Positions 24,453 through 33,358 of a DNA stretch of 57,502 nt are shown here, piece by piece. Source of the DNA: Gemmatimonadota bacterium. Lineage in GTDB: Bacteria > Gemmatimonadota > Gemmatimonadetes > Gemmatimonadales > Gemmatimonadaceae. Location: the NCBI GenBank assembly GCA_016871855.1, contig VHBQ01000009.1:1-57502 (forward strand), read 5' to 3'. Made by a program: the position numbers and the translations under genes. Position 1 is the stretch's first letter; each line of letters starts with the position of its first letter. The notes under the pieces are model-generated. The model made no database searches. It saw only the letters and a program-made list of their open reading frames with translations, and was not told the DNA's origin.

Positions 24453-24578
24453 GCTGTCAGTATCCAGTGTTGCTGTAAGAAGTTACGACAGCGGTTACAT
24501 ATGCGGTTTTCGGTGTCTTTCAGCTGTCGTTTCAATTCCGTGGTGCTGTCGCTGTGGGAAAGACCGCTTATCCACAGC
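24453..24578. promoter_or_regulatory. GCTGT-word cluster and DnaA box upstream of nrdJ
   Basis: Within about 105 bases GCTGT or its complement occurs at 24453, 24472, 24488, 24523, 24545 and 24551. TTATCCACA (24568-24576) matches the DnaA box exactly. A second, inverted box with two mismatches lies at 24553-24561, and GCTGTGG/CCACAGC (24551-24557 and 24572-24578) forms a perfect inverted repeat around both. DnaA control of nrd genes is known in other bacteria; here it is inferred. Confidence 0.5.
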
Positions 24579-24759
24579 ACGCTTCAAGGAAAGTGACTCT
24601 GGCTCGCAAAGTTGCTATTTCATAAGGGGTTACAGAGTTCTTGCGCGGACTCACGAACCGCGTAGCTTGACGCCCCTGCGCTTTTTCGGTTCGATCGCCC
24701 AAGTGGCGCCATTCCGAGAAAGTCACTCAGGACTGATTTCATACTGCGGAGAAGTACCG

Positions 24760-27258
24760 ATGCCACTGCCTGTCAACCCTCCGAGCTCCCCGGACACGCT
24801 CTCGGCCAACGCGCGCACCGTGCTCGAGAAGCGGTACCTCGTGAAGGACAAGTCAGGGAAGCCGGTGGAGACACCGGAAGACATGTTCTGGCGCGTGGCG
24901 ACGGTTGTGGCCGATGCCGACCGGCGCTATGGCGCGTCGGACCAGGCGGTCTACACCACCGCGGTGGCCTTCTATGAATTGATGACCCAGCGGCGGTTCG
25001 AGCCCAACTCGCCGACGCTGATGAACGCCGGCCGCCCGCTCGGCCAGCTGTCGGCCTGTTTCGTGCTGCCCGTGGCTGACGCGCTGAGCAATGGGCGCGA
25101 CGGCATCTACGACACGCTGACCTCGATGGCGCTCATCCATCAGAGCGGCGGCGGCACGGGGTTCAGCTTCTCGCGCCTGCGCCCGAGCGGCTCGATGGTG
25201 CGCAGCACGACGGGCGTGGCCAGCGGCCCGGTCTCGTTCATGAAGCTGTACGACTCGTCCACCGAGGCGGTGAAGCAGGGCGGCACGCGCCGCGGCGCCA
25301 ATATGGGCATCCTGCGCGTGGACCACCCGGACATTCTCGAGTTCATCGCCTGCAAGGAAGACCTCACCCAGGTCGTGAACTTCAACATCTCCGTGGGCGT
25401 GACGCGCAAGTTCATGGAAGCGCTCAAGGATGACACGGAGTACGAGCTGGTGCATCCGTCGAGCGGTCAGGTGACGGGCACGCTCGCGGCGCGCGAAGTG
25501 TGGGACAAGATGATCCTGGGGGCGTGGCGCACCGGCGAACCGGGGGTCTTCTTCATTGATGAGGCCAACCGCTACAACCCGGTGCCCCATCTCGGCGCGT
25601 ACGAGGCCACCAATCCGTGCGGCGAGCAGCCCCTGCTTCCCTACGACGTGTGCAACCTCGGTTCGGTGAACGTGGGGCACTACGCGCAGCACGGGTCCAT
25701 GAACTGGGACGCGTTCCGCGCCGACATCCGGCTGGCGACGCACTTCCTCGACAACATCATTGACGTCAACAAGTACCCGCTGCCGGCCATTGACGCGCTG
25801 AGCAAGCGGATCCGCCGCATCGGCTTGGGCGTGATGGGCTTCGCTGACGCGCTCATCAAGCTTGGCATCCGCTACGACTCGCCCGAGGGCGTGGAGTTCG
25901 GCCGCCGGGTCATGGAATTCCTCGACGTCGAGGGGAAGGCGCAGAGCGAAGAGATGGCCCGCCAGCGCGGCGCGTTCCCGGAGTGGGCGCAGAGCATCTG
26001 GGGGCCGGACGATACGTGCGCGCGCGACGAGACCGGCCAGCGCATCCGCCCGATGCAGCTGCTCCGCAATTGCAACGTGACGACGGTGGCGCCGACGGGG
26101 ACGATCTCGATCATCGCCGGCTGCTCCTCGGGGCTCGAGCCGCTCTTCGCCGTGGCGTTCATGCGCAATCAGGCCGGCGTGATGATGCCGGACGTCAACG
26201 AGGACTTCGTCGCCATCGCCCGGCAGGGCGGGTGGTACAGCGACGAGCTGATGGAGCGCATCGCCCGGACCGGGACGATCAACCATCCCGAAGTGCCGGT
26301 GAAGGTGCGAGAGGTGTTCCGCACGGCCAACGAGATCCCGGCCGAGTGGCACATCCGGATGCAGGCGGCGTTCCAGGAGCACTGCGACTCGGCCATCTCC
26401 AAGACGACGAACTTCGCGCACACCGCCACCGTGGACGATGTGCGCACGATCTACGAGCTGGCCTACGAGCTCAACTGCAAGGGCGTGACGGTGTACCGCG
26501 ATGGGTCCCGTGACGGCCAGGTGCTTTCTACCGGCGCGACGGCTGATGCGGCGGCGAAGCGGAAGGGCGAGAACGGCGCCGAGACGGGCGAACTGCTCGA
26601 GCTCAAGGAGCATCTCTCCGAGGTCGAGACGGAGAACGAGCGGCTCAAGAAGATGCTGTTCGACGCCGAGGCCGAGAACCTCAACCGGCGGATGAAGCGT
26701 GGCCGTCCGGGCAAGCTGCGCGGGACGACGATCCGCAAGGAGACGCCGCTCGGCGTGATGTTCGTGAACATCACCGAGGACGACAAGGGACAGCCGTTCG
26801 AGGTCTTCCTGAACCTGGGCAAGGCCGGCGGGAGCGCGATGGCCGATGCCGAGGCGCTCGGGCGCATGCTGTCGCTCGCGCTGCGCTCCGGCATCCCGCT
26901 GATGGAGATCCACAAGCAGCTGCGCGGCATCTCCAGCGATCGCGTGGTCGGGCTCGGCCCGAACAAGGTGATGTCGATGCCCGACGCGGTGGGCCAGGCG
27001 CTCTACGAGTGGTGGAAGGACAAGGAAGGCGTGCAGCAGGATCTGCTGACTACGCACGTGGCGCCTCAGGCCGCCGCGCCTGCGCCGATGGTCGCGGTTC
27101 CCGTGCTGGTCTCGCGTGGCGACACGCAGGAGCAGCTTGAGCGTACGGCGCGCGACACGGGCGAGTTCATCGGCTCGTGCCCGGACTGCGGGTCACAGCT
27201 CGAGTTCGCCGAGGGGTGTGTGAAGTGCCACACGTGCGGGTTTAGCGAGTGCGGGTGA
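24760..27258 (+). CDS. nrdJ: Adenosylcobalamin-dependent (class II) ribonucleotide reductase
   Basis: This enzyme reduces ribonucleotides to deoxyribonucleotides using a B12 radical, in the cytosol and independent of oxygen. The 832 residues include SPTLMNAGRPLGQLSACF, the active-site segment NPCGEQ (Cys287) followed by NLGSVNV, and APTGTISIIAGCSSG. Residues about 612-645 form a charged heptad coiled coil. A TSCPD-type domain follows (about 650-755). A C-terminal Cys-rich tail with CPDCG and CHTCG ends in the redox-active pair. The ATG at 24760 has GGAGAAG upstream; an in-frame TTG at 24667 is unlikely. It makes the cell's DNA synthesis B12-dependent unless another class exists elsewhere. Confidence 0.96.
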   Translation: MPLPVNPPSSPDTLSANARTVLEKRYLVKDKSGKPVETPEDMFWRVATVVADADRRYGASDQAVYTTAVAFYELMTQRRFEPNSPTLMNAGRPLGQLSACFVLPVADALSNGRDGIYDTLTSMALIHQSGGGTGFSFSRLRPSGSMVRSTTGVASGPVSFMKLYDSSTEAVKQGGTRRGANMGILRVDHPDILEFIACKEDLTQVVNFNISVGVTRKFMEALKDDTEYELVHPSSGQVTGTLAAREVWDKMILGAWRTGEPGVFFIDEANRYNPVPHLGAYEATNPCGEQPLLPYDVCNLGSVNVGHYAQHGSMNWDAFRADIRLATHFLDNIIDVNKYPLPAIDALSKRIRRIGLGVMGFADALIKLGIRYDSPEGVEFGRRVMEFLDVEGKAQSEEMARQRGAFPEWAQSIWGPDDTCARDETGQRIRPMQLLRNCNVTTVAPTGTISIIAGCSSGLEPLFAVAFMRNQAGVMMPDVNEDFVAIARQGGWYSDELMERIARTGTINHPEVPVKVREVFRTANEIPAEWHIRMQAAFQEHCDSAISKTTNFAHTATVDDVRTIYELAYELNCKGVTVYRDGSRDGQVLSTGATADAAAKRKGENGAETGELLELKEHLSEVETENERLKKMLFDAEAENLNRRMKRGRPGKLRGTTIRKETPLGVMFVNITEDDKGQPFEVFLNLGKAGGSAMADAEALGRMLSLALRSGIPLMEIHKQLRGISSDRVVGLGPNKVMSMPDAVGQALYEWWKDKEGVQQDLLTTHVAPQAAAPAPMVAVPVLVSRGDTQEQLERTARDTGEFIGSCPDCGSQLEFAEGCVKCHTCGFSECG

Positions 27259-27287
27259 GCGCGACGTAGCGCGCGCCGCGAAAGACC

Positions 27288-27320
27288 GCGCCCCTCCCGG
27301 CCAACGGCCGGGAGGGGCGC
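27288..27320. terminator. Strong bidirectional hairpin terminator
   Basis: A perfect 15-bp GC-rich stem (27288-27302 with 27306-27320) closes a 3-base loop. It lies between nrdJ and the convergent hydrolase gene. A weak T-rich stretch follows on the plus strand and an A/G-rich one precedes it. Confidence 0.8.
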
Positions 27321-27332
27321 TCGATTTGCGGC

Positions 27333-28259
27333 CTAGAAGAACGCGTTGCGTTCCGCGACCTCGCGCTCGCCGATCTCCCGCGACTCGATGCCTGTCGCGT
27401 CAGGCAGATCATGCTCCTCGATTGCGTTCGTCGCCAGCTCCATCGCCACCGGCAAACCCAGGAACGCCGCGGTCGCGGCCGCCGACTCGGAGCCGGGCCA
27501 GTAATCGCTGTGGCCGTACTTCTTGGGGCGGCCCCCCGAGCGGTTGGCCATCGCCGCTGACTGCTGCCACGCGCGCGCGGGCTGTCCGTACCGCCCGACC
27601 GCCGTGGGGAAGAAGCCGTCGCCTCCCACCGTCTGCCCGGGAGGGAAGGCGAGTTGCAGCACCTTGTCGCCGGTGGAATGCAGCACGCAGACGCCGCGCA
27701 CGAACTGCACCGCCGGGCGCAACGAACCGCGATCCTCCACGCGAAACTCGGGCGTGGCCGCCGCCATCAGCACGAGCCGTTCAAGTATGATCTGCGCACT
27801 CGATGCCGCCGCCGCCGCGCGGAACTGCTCCGCGAGTTCCAGCGTCAGGCGCGTGCCGAGGGAGTGGGCGACGATGCTGATGGACATCGGCGCGCCCTCC
27901 GGGCCGTGCCGCTGCCGGAGATAGTTGAACAGGCTCGCCGCCGAATGACGCGAGACCGCGATCTTGTTGCCGTACGCGAGCGTGCCGAGGACCTTGTTGG
28001 GCAGGTCGCCCGGCCAGTGCACGCCGTACACGGCCCACGGAAGCGACGGACGCCCCGCGAGTCGCTGCAGCGACTGCACAAACGTCGTGAACGAGCGCTC
28101 GGCGACATCCACGGAGTTGTTGTACCCGTGCACGAGCAGCAGGACGCGCCCGCGGCCGTCTATCGTATCGTGGCCGGAGACGTCGTAGGCGGGGACCACA
28201 CTCCCGCCCTTTCGCACCCCGTGCTCGCGAACGCTGAGTTCGTCGAAGGGAAGCGCCAC
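27333..28259 (-). CDS. DUF900-type alpha/beta hydrolase
   Basis: The 308-residue protein has the alpha/beta hydrolase pattern of the DUF900 group: HGYNNS near residue 44, nucleophile elbow AHSLG at about 135, an acid in LHSTGDKV and a candidate catalytic His in KYGHSDYW. It lacks a signal peptide. The GTG start lies 2 bases after the stop of the membrane-protein gene upstream, so the two form a translationally linked pair. The reaction and substrate are unknown; relatives act as lipases or esterases. It ends at the shared terminator with nrdJ. Confidence 0.82.
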   Translation of the reverse strand: MALPFDELSVREHGVRKGGSVVPAYDVSGHDTIDGRGRVLLLVHGYNNSVDVAERSFTTFVQSLQRLAGRPSLPWAVYGVHWPGDLPNKVLGTLAYGNKIAVSRHSAASLFNYLRQRHGPEGAPMSISIVAHSLGTRLTLELAEQFRAAAAASSAQIILERLVLMAAATPEFRVEDRGSLRPAVQFVRGVCVLHSTGDKVLQLAFPPGQTVGGDGFFPTAVGRYGQPARAWQQSAAMANRSGGRPKKYGHSDYWPGSESAAATAAFLGLPVAMELATNAIEEHDLPDATGIESREIGEREVAERNAFF

Positions 28260-28261
28260 GC

Positions 28262-29026
28262 TCAGCCCCGCATCTTCTGCAGCGCCGCCGTGAGGTCACG
28301 CGCGACGGGGGCGAGAAAGCCGGCGGCGGCGGCGGTCAGAAGGACGGCCACGATCTTGGTGAAGCCTTCGGCACCCTGCCACGGGAGGAGCGCGATCCAC
28401 GACAGCACGACGCTCAGCGCGAACGAGGCGAACTGCAGCCACCACTTCCAACGGAACGACGTCTTGATCTGGAAGCCGTCAATGGCGCGCTGGAGTTGAT
28501 GCACCACGCGGTTGCGCGCGTCGGCAAGGGCGATGCGCGAGGCATCGTCCATCGACGAGGCGCCAGTCACCGCGGTGTCGGCGAGCGCCTTGGCGTCCTC
28601 TGCGTCGGCACCGGACGCGGCCACGAACAGCAGGTGTGCGTACTTGGTCGGATAGTCGAGCGCCACCTGCACGGCGCTGTTCATCTGCCCGCACATCTGC
28701 TCGACGGAGAGGCTGAACAGCGCCTTCTCCTCGCCGTCCACGCTGAGGCGCACGAGCTGCTCGCGCGCCGTCGCGGGATTCACCTGCGAGAGGCCCAACC
28801 GCCGCAGCGCGTCGCCGAACGCGGCATTCGCTTCGTCCGCCCCCTCGCGGAGCCATGCGTCGAGCGCGGCCGCCTGGAACTTGCGCCGGAACGGCGTCGT
28901 GTCCTTGATGGTCTGGATGATGGCCATCGTGGCCACGCCGATCACAGTGAGCGCCGCGAGAAACGGCGTGAGCGCGCTGTCGGCGCCGGCGAAGAACTTC
29001 TGGATGGCGTCGGCGATGGAGTTCAT
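28262..29026 (-). CDS. Unknown membrane protein paired with the DUF900-like hydrolase
   Basis: I do not recognise this 254-residue protein. A transmembrane helix lies at about residues 20-42, then about 130 residues of soluble helical sequence. Two further hydrophobic helices (about 195-215 and 222-240) sit near the C-terminus. The central part would lie on one face of the membrane. A strong Shine-Dalgarno sequence (GGGAGG) precedes the ATG at 29026. Because it overlaps functionally with the next gene in a two-gene unit, it may anchor or control the hydrolase. That role is inferred from position only. Confidence 0.72.
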   Translation of the reverse strand: MNSIADAIQKFFAGADSALTPFLAALTVIGVATMAIIQTIKDTTPFRRKFQAAALDAWLREGADEANAAFGDALRRLGLSQVNPATAREQLVRLSVDGEEKALFSLSVEQMCGQMNSAVQVALDYPTKYAHLLFVAASGADAEDAKALADTAVTGASSMDDASRIALADARNRVVHQLQRAIDGFQIKTSFRWKWWLQFASFALSVVLSWIALLPWQGAEGFTKIVAVLLTAAAAGFLAPVARDLTAALQKMRG

Positions 29027-29254
29027 AGGGCCTCCCGGGGGGATGGGGCGCGAAAAATGTCACGCCACGTTACGCGGAAAACGCGTGATGCGTAAGTCCT
29101 GCGCGTGCGGGCGGCGGCGGAATCCGGGGTCATCGATTCGTAATGCAGCCGCAAGACACTCCTCACTGGATGCGTGCGGCCCGCTTCATCTTCGCGTCCT
29201 ACCGTGGATCCAGAAGCCTGGTGGCGAGGTCAACCCACTTCCAGCGGAGGATCC

Positions 29255-29953
29255 ATGTTCAACACGCTGCTCGAATCGAAAGCGCCGCGTCCGAGCGTGA
29301 TTGGCGGCGGTTCGCTGAGCGGAGCCGTGCACGTGCTGCTGATCTGGGGAGCGGTCGTGGCGACCGCCAACGCGGGTCAGCGGCTGCAAGACGAGCCGCA
29401 ACAGAGCACCCGCTGGATCGACGTGGTGAAGCCGAGGGTGCCCGAGCCGCCGAAGCCGCAGCCCACGGCGCCGGGCGTGCCGGCGCTGGCCCGAGGATTT
29501 CGCCTGCTCATCGCGCCGCTGGATGTGCCGGACGCTCTGCCAGCCATCGATCTCACTCGGGCGGTGACGCGGCCTGAGGACTACACCGGCACTGGCGTGC
29601 CCGGAGGCGTCGGGGGAGGGATCGTCGGGATCACGCCGGTCGATCCCACGCAGACGTACTTCGACTTCGACGTGGAGAAGCCGGTGGTGCTGGCGCCCGG
29701 ATCGGCGGCGCCGCGTTATCCGGAACTGCTCAAGGCTGCCGGCGTCGAGGGCGATGCGCTCGCCGAGTTCGTGGTGGACACCGCTGGGCGCGCTGAGCTG
29801 GCGACCTTCAAGGTGCTTCAGAGCTCGCACGAGCTCTTCACGCTCGCGGTGAGGAACGCGCTGGGCGGGATGCGCTTCCTGCCTGCCGAGGTGGGCGGGC
29901 GGAAGGTGAAGCAGTTGGTGCGCCAGACGTTTGTCTTCGCGATTCAGCGATAG
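29255..29953 (+). CDS. TonB-domain protein
   Basis: This 232-residue periplasmic protein is anchored by an N-terminal helix (about 20-40). A Pro-rich stretch (KPRVPEPPKPQP) follows, then a C-terminal TonB-type domain (about 150-232) with YPELLKAAGVEGDALAEF. TonB proteins pass energy from inner-membrane ExbBD to outer-membrane receptors. No exbBD or receptor gene is adjacent, so it may be a TonB paralogue used for other purposes. The ATG at 29255 has GCGGAGG upstream. It precedes the protease gene in the same direction by about 120 bases. Confidence 0.87.
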   Translation: MFNTLLESKAPRPSVIGGGSLSGAVHVLLIWGAVVATANAGQRLQDEPQQSTRWIDVVKPRVPEPPKPQPTAPGVPALARGFRLLIAPLDVPDALPAIDLTRAVTRPEDYTGTGVPGGVGGGIVGITPVDPTQTYFDFDVEKPVVLAPGSAAPRYPELLKAAGVEGDALAEFVVDTAGRAELATFKVLQSSHELFTLAVRNALGGMRFLPAEVGGRKVKQLVRQTFVFAIQR

Positions 29954-30073
29954 GCCGACGCTTGGCGGTGGCGGTCGCGGCGCAGTGGGGGTTACGTTCT
30001 TGCTGTTCGAGGCGCCCCGCCGCGGCCCCCATCGCCCTCCATGCCCGCGGCCGTCCTGTTCTGAACCACTCGC

Positions 30074-33000
30074 ATGGAGTCCCACGTGCATTCGTTCCGC
30101 GCTTTCGCTCGCGCCGCCCTCGGCGTTTCGCTGCTGTGCGTCTCTGCCACGGCCGGCGCCCAATCCAAGCTCCTTCGCTTCCCGGCCATCCACGGCGACC
30201 GCGTGGCGTTTACCTACGCGGGCGACATCTGGACCGCGCCCGCCACGGGCGGCACCGCCACGCGCATCACGGCGCACCCGGGGATCGAGGTCTTCGCCCA
30301 CTTCTCGCCCGACGGCAAGTGGCTGGCCTTCACGGGGCAATACGACGGCGATGAACAGGTGTACGTGGTGCCCTCCACGGGCGGCGTGCCGAAGCAGCTG
30401 ACCTTCTACCCGGCGCGCGGACCGCTCACTCCGCGCTGGGGATGGGACCACCAGGTCTACGGCTGGACGCCCGATGGCAAGAAGGTGGTCTTTCGCTCCG
30501 TGCGCGAATCGTGGACGACGAGCATCACGCGCCTGTTCACAGTGCCGATGAACGGCGGACCGTCCGAGCCGCTGCCGATGCCCGAGGCGGGGGCTGGCGA
30601 CTTCAACGCCGACGGATCGCAGGTGGTCTACTCGCCCATCTTCCGCGACTTCCGCCCCGAGAAGCGCTACGGCGGCGGGATGGCCAATGACCTGTTCATC
30701 TTCAACACGAAGACGAACGACGCCAAGCGCATCATTGACGACGCGCGCTCGGACCGCGACCCGGTGTGGATCGGCAATACGATCTACTTCAACTCGGACC
30801 GCAGCGGCACCTTCAACCTCTACGCCTACGACGTCGCCTCGGCGAAGACGACGTCAGTGACGAAAAGCACGGTGTGGGATGTCCGCTGGCCGACCAGCGA
30901 CCGCGCCGGACGCATCGTCTATGAGATGAATGGCGAGCTGCACGTGCTCGATACGCGGAGCGGGCGCAGCACAGCGCTGAGTATCACCGTGCCGGACGAC
31001 GGACTGTGGAAGCGGCCGTCGCGCGTTTCGGCGGCCAACAACATCGAGGGATTCGCGCTGTCGCCCAAGGGCGAGCGGGTGCTCCTCACCGCGCGCGGCG
31101 ACATCTTCACGATGCCCATCGAGCGGGGCCCGACGCGCAATCTGACGCGCTCGAGCGGCGCGCACGATCGCGAGGCGGAGTGGTCGCCTGACGGCTCGCG
31201 CATCGCGTTCATCTCGGACAAGACGGGAGAGGAAGAGCTCTACGTCGTGGACCCGATGGGCGAGAAGGCGCCGGAACAGTTGACCACCGGCGGCTCCGCA
31301 CAGCGCTTCGGCCTGCAGTGGTCGCCCGATGGCAAGCGGATCGCCTTCCGCGACAAGGACGGCAAGCTCTACCTCTACTCGTTCGAAGACAGGAAGGTCA
31401 CGACCGTCGCGTCCACCGTGCGCGGGCAGATTGGCGACTACGACTGGTCGCCCAACGGTGGGTTCCTGGCGTTCAGCCTCCGCGGCGAGAACGGCAACGG
31501 CCGCGTCCACATCTGGAGCCCGAAGGACAACCAGCTGTATCCGGTCACCGACGGCGTGTTCAACGCCTACAACCCCGCGTGGGACCCGGACGGCAACTAT
31601 CTGTACTTCCTGAGCGACCGCGACTTCGCGCCGCAGATCGCGCGCTTCGAATACAACTACGCGGCCAACCGGACGACGGGGATCTTCGCGGCGGCGCTGC
31701 GCAAGAACGTGAAGCATCCGTTCCCGCCGCAGAGTGATGAAGCCGTCGTGGCGGACGGGGGCACGGGAACGGGCACGGGGGGGAAGGCAGCGCCGGCCGA
31801 GTTCACCGTGGACTTCGACGGACTCTCGGCGCGCATCACGCGCGTGCCGGTGGAGTCGGACAACATCGGCGGGCTCGGCGCCATCAAGGGGACGCTGGTG
31901 TATGCGGTGGGCGGGGCGGGATTCAACGGCCGCGCGCCGGACCGTCAGCGCCAGCTCAAGCTGTTCACCTTCAAGGACCGCCGGGCCAGCACGCTCGTGG
32001 AGAACGTAGGCGGGTGGGCCATCTCGGCAGACGGCTCCAAGATCGTCGCCAGCTCAGCGGGCCAGTATGCGCTGTATGATGCCACGCCGGCCGGGGCCAA
32101 CTCACGCAAGGCGGTCAGCACAGCGGGGTTGATGGTGGATCGCGTGCCGACCGAAGAGTGGAACCAGATCTTCCACGAAGTGTGGCGGCGCTACCGCGAC
32201 TACTTCTACGTCGGCAACATGCACGGCTTCGACTGGGCGGCGATCGGCAAGCGCTACGAAGGATGGCTGCCGTACGTGGCGCATCGCAGCGACCTGAACT
32301 ACGTGATCCAGGAGATGATCTCGGAGCTCACGGTACAGCACACCTACATCGAGGGCGGCGACTTCGAGATGCCGACGCGCATGGCGGTGGCGTTGCCCGG
32401 CGCGCGGTTCGCGTTCGACGCGGCCAGCGGCAAGTACCGCATCAGCAGGATTCTCACCGGGCAGAACGAGGAGACCATCTACCGGTCGCCGCTCACCGAA
32501 GTGGGCGTGAACGTGAGCGAGGGCGAGTATGTGCTGGCGGTGGACGGCATGCCGCTGAGCGCGGACCAGGATCCGTATGCGCTGCTCCGCGGCAAGGCCG
32601 ACCGGCCGGTGACGCTCACTGTGAACGCTAAGCCCACGACGGACGGCGCGCGCAGCGTGACGTACACGCCGGTGACGAGCGAAAGCGATCTCAACTATCT
32701 CGACTGGACGCAGCGGAACCGCGAGATGGTGACGAAGCTCTCTGGCGGCCGGCTGGGCTACATGCATATCCCCGACATGGGGGCGCCGGGGATCCGCGAG
32801 TTCATCAAGTGGTTCTATCCCCAGCTCGATAAGGAAGGGCTCGTCGTTGACGTGCGCGCCAATGGCGGCGGCAACGTGTCGCGGATGCTGATCGAACGGC
32901 TGCGTCGCAAGGTGCTGGGGGTGAACTACGGGCGGGTGGGGAACTCGCTTGGCAACACGTACCCCGATGCCGTCTTCCGCGGCCCGATGGCGACGATTCT

Positions 33001-33358
33001 CGACGAACGCTCGTCGAGCGATGGCGACATTTTCCCCTACATGTTCAAGCAGGCCGGGCTGGGCCTGCTGATCGGCCGCCGCTCGTGGGGCGGCGTGGTG
33101 GGGATTGGCGGCGGCGTGCCCCTCATTGACGGGGGCTCGATCAGCGTGCCGGGGAGCGGGCTGGCCAGCCCCGACGGACAGTGGGTGATCGAGGGGTACG
33201 GCGTGGATCCGGACATCAATGTCGAGAACGACCCGAAGTCACTCATCGCTGGGCGCGACCCGCAGCTTGAGCGGGCCGTGTCGGAACTCATGAAGCAGCT
33301 GGAGGGGAAGAAGGTGAAGCTTCCGCCGATGCCGGCGGGGCCGGTGAAGCGGCCGTGA
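30074..33358 (+). CDS. Tricorn-like S41 protease with WD40 propellers
   Basis: This 1094-residue exported protease resembles tricorn. A signal peptide (about 1-28, ending AGAQ) leads into two beta-propeller blocks with repeated SPDGKWLAF-type blades (about 30-600). A core domain follows with QHTYIEGGD, which carries the tricorn-type His, then a PDZ-like domain (about 790-870). The S41 serine domain ends the protein with DERSSSDGD, whose Ser is the nucleophile. The family trims peptides processively; here it would act in the periplasm. The stop overlaps the next start, so the barrel gene after it is likely cotranslated. Confidence 0.93.
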   Translation: MESHVHSFRAFARAALGVSLLCVSATAGAQSKLLRFPAIHGDRVAFTYAGDIWTAPATGGTATRITAHPGIEVFAHFSPDGKWLAFTGQYDGDEQVYVVPSTGGVPKQLTFYPARGPLTPRWGWDHQVYGWTPDGKKVVFRSVRESWTTSITRLFTVPMNGGPSEPLPMPEAGAGDFNADGSQVVYSPIFRDFRPEKRYGGGMANDLFIFNTKTNDAKRIIDDARSDRDPVWIGNTIYFNSDRSGTFNLYAYDVASAKTTSVTKSTVWDVRWPTSDRAGRIVYEMNGELHVLDTRSGRSTALSITVPDDGLWKRPSRVSAANNIEGFALSPKGERVLLTARGDIFTMPIERGPTRNLTRSSGAHDREAEWSPDGSRIAFISDKTGEEELYVVDPMGEKAPEQLTTGGSAQRFGLQWSPDGKRIAFRDKDGKLYLYSFEDRKVTTVASTVRGQIGDYDWSPNGGFLAFSLRGENGNGRVHIWSPKDNQLYPVTDGVFNAYNPAWDPDGNYLYFLSDRDFAPQIARFEYNYAANRTTGIFAAALRKNVKHPFPPQSDEAVVADGGTGTGTGGKAAPAEFTVDFDGLSARITRVPVESDNIGGLGAIKGTLVYAVGGAGFNGRAPDRQRQLKLFTFKDRRASTLVENVGGWAISADGSKIVASSAGQYALYDATPAGANSRKAVSTAGLMVDRVPTEEWNQIFHEVWRRYRDYFYVGNMHGFDWAAIGKRYEGWLPYVAHRSDLNYVIQEMISELTVQHTYIEGGDFEMPTRMAVALPGARFAFDAASGKYRISRILTGQNEETIYRSPLTEVGVNVSEGEYVLAVDGMPLSADQDPYALLRGKADRPVTLTVNAKPTTDGARSVTYTPVTSESDLNYLDWTQRNREMVTKLSGGRLGYMHIPDMGAPGIREFIKWFYPQLDKEGLVVDVRANGGGNVSRMLIERLRRKVLGVNYGRVGNSLGNTYPDAVFRGPMATILDERSSSDGDIFPYMFKQAGLGLLIGRRSWGGVVGIGGGVPLIDGGSISVPGSGLASPDGQWVIEGYGVDPDINVENDPKSLIAGRDPQLERAVSELMKQLEGKKVKLPPMPAGPVKRP

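Larger units (their letters stand above)
24250..24759. other. 510-base intergenic region upstream of the ribonucleotide reductase
   Basis: No convincing gene is seen; short open frames here lack the strong GC bias at third positions of neighbouring genes. The region holds a terminator-like hairpin (24403-24421), an AT-rich stretch from about 24430 to 24640, six GCTGT/ACAGC words, and a perfect DnaA-box sequence (24568-24576). No cobalamin riboswitch box was recognised. Confidence 0.7.

Noticed and set aside
24278-24596. Small open frames (100 aa minus strand, 80 aa plus strand) in the nrdJ upstream gap
   Set aside because: Neither has the third-position GC bias of real genes here, nor a convincing start, nor any recognisable motif.
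24600-24760. Cobalamin riboswitch before the B12-dependent reductase
   Set aside because: I looked for the conserved B12 box and core and did not find them. The enzyme uses B12 as a cofactor, so such control was not expected.
24853-27057. 734-residue minus-strand frame under nrdJ
   Set aside because: It is antisense to the ribonucleotide reductase, has no motifs, and shows shadow composition.
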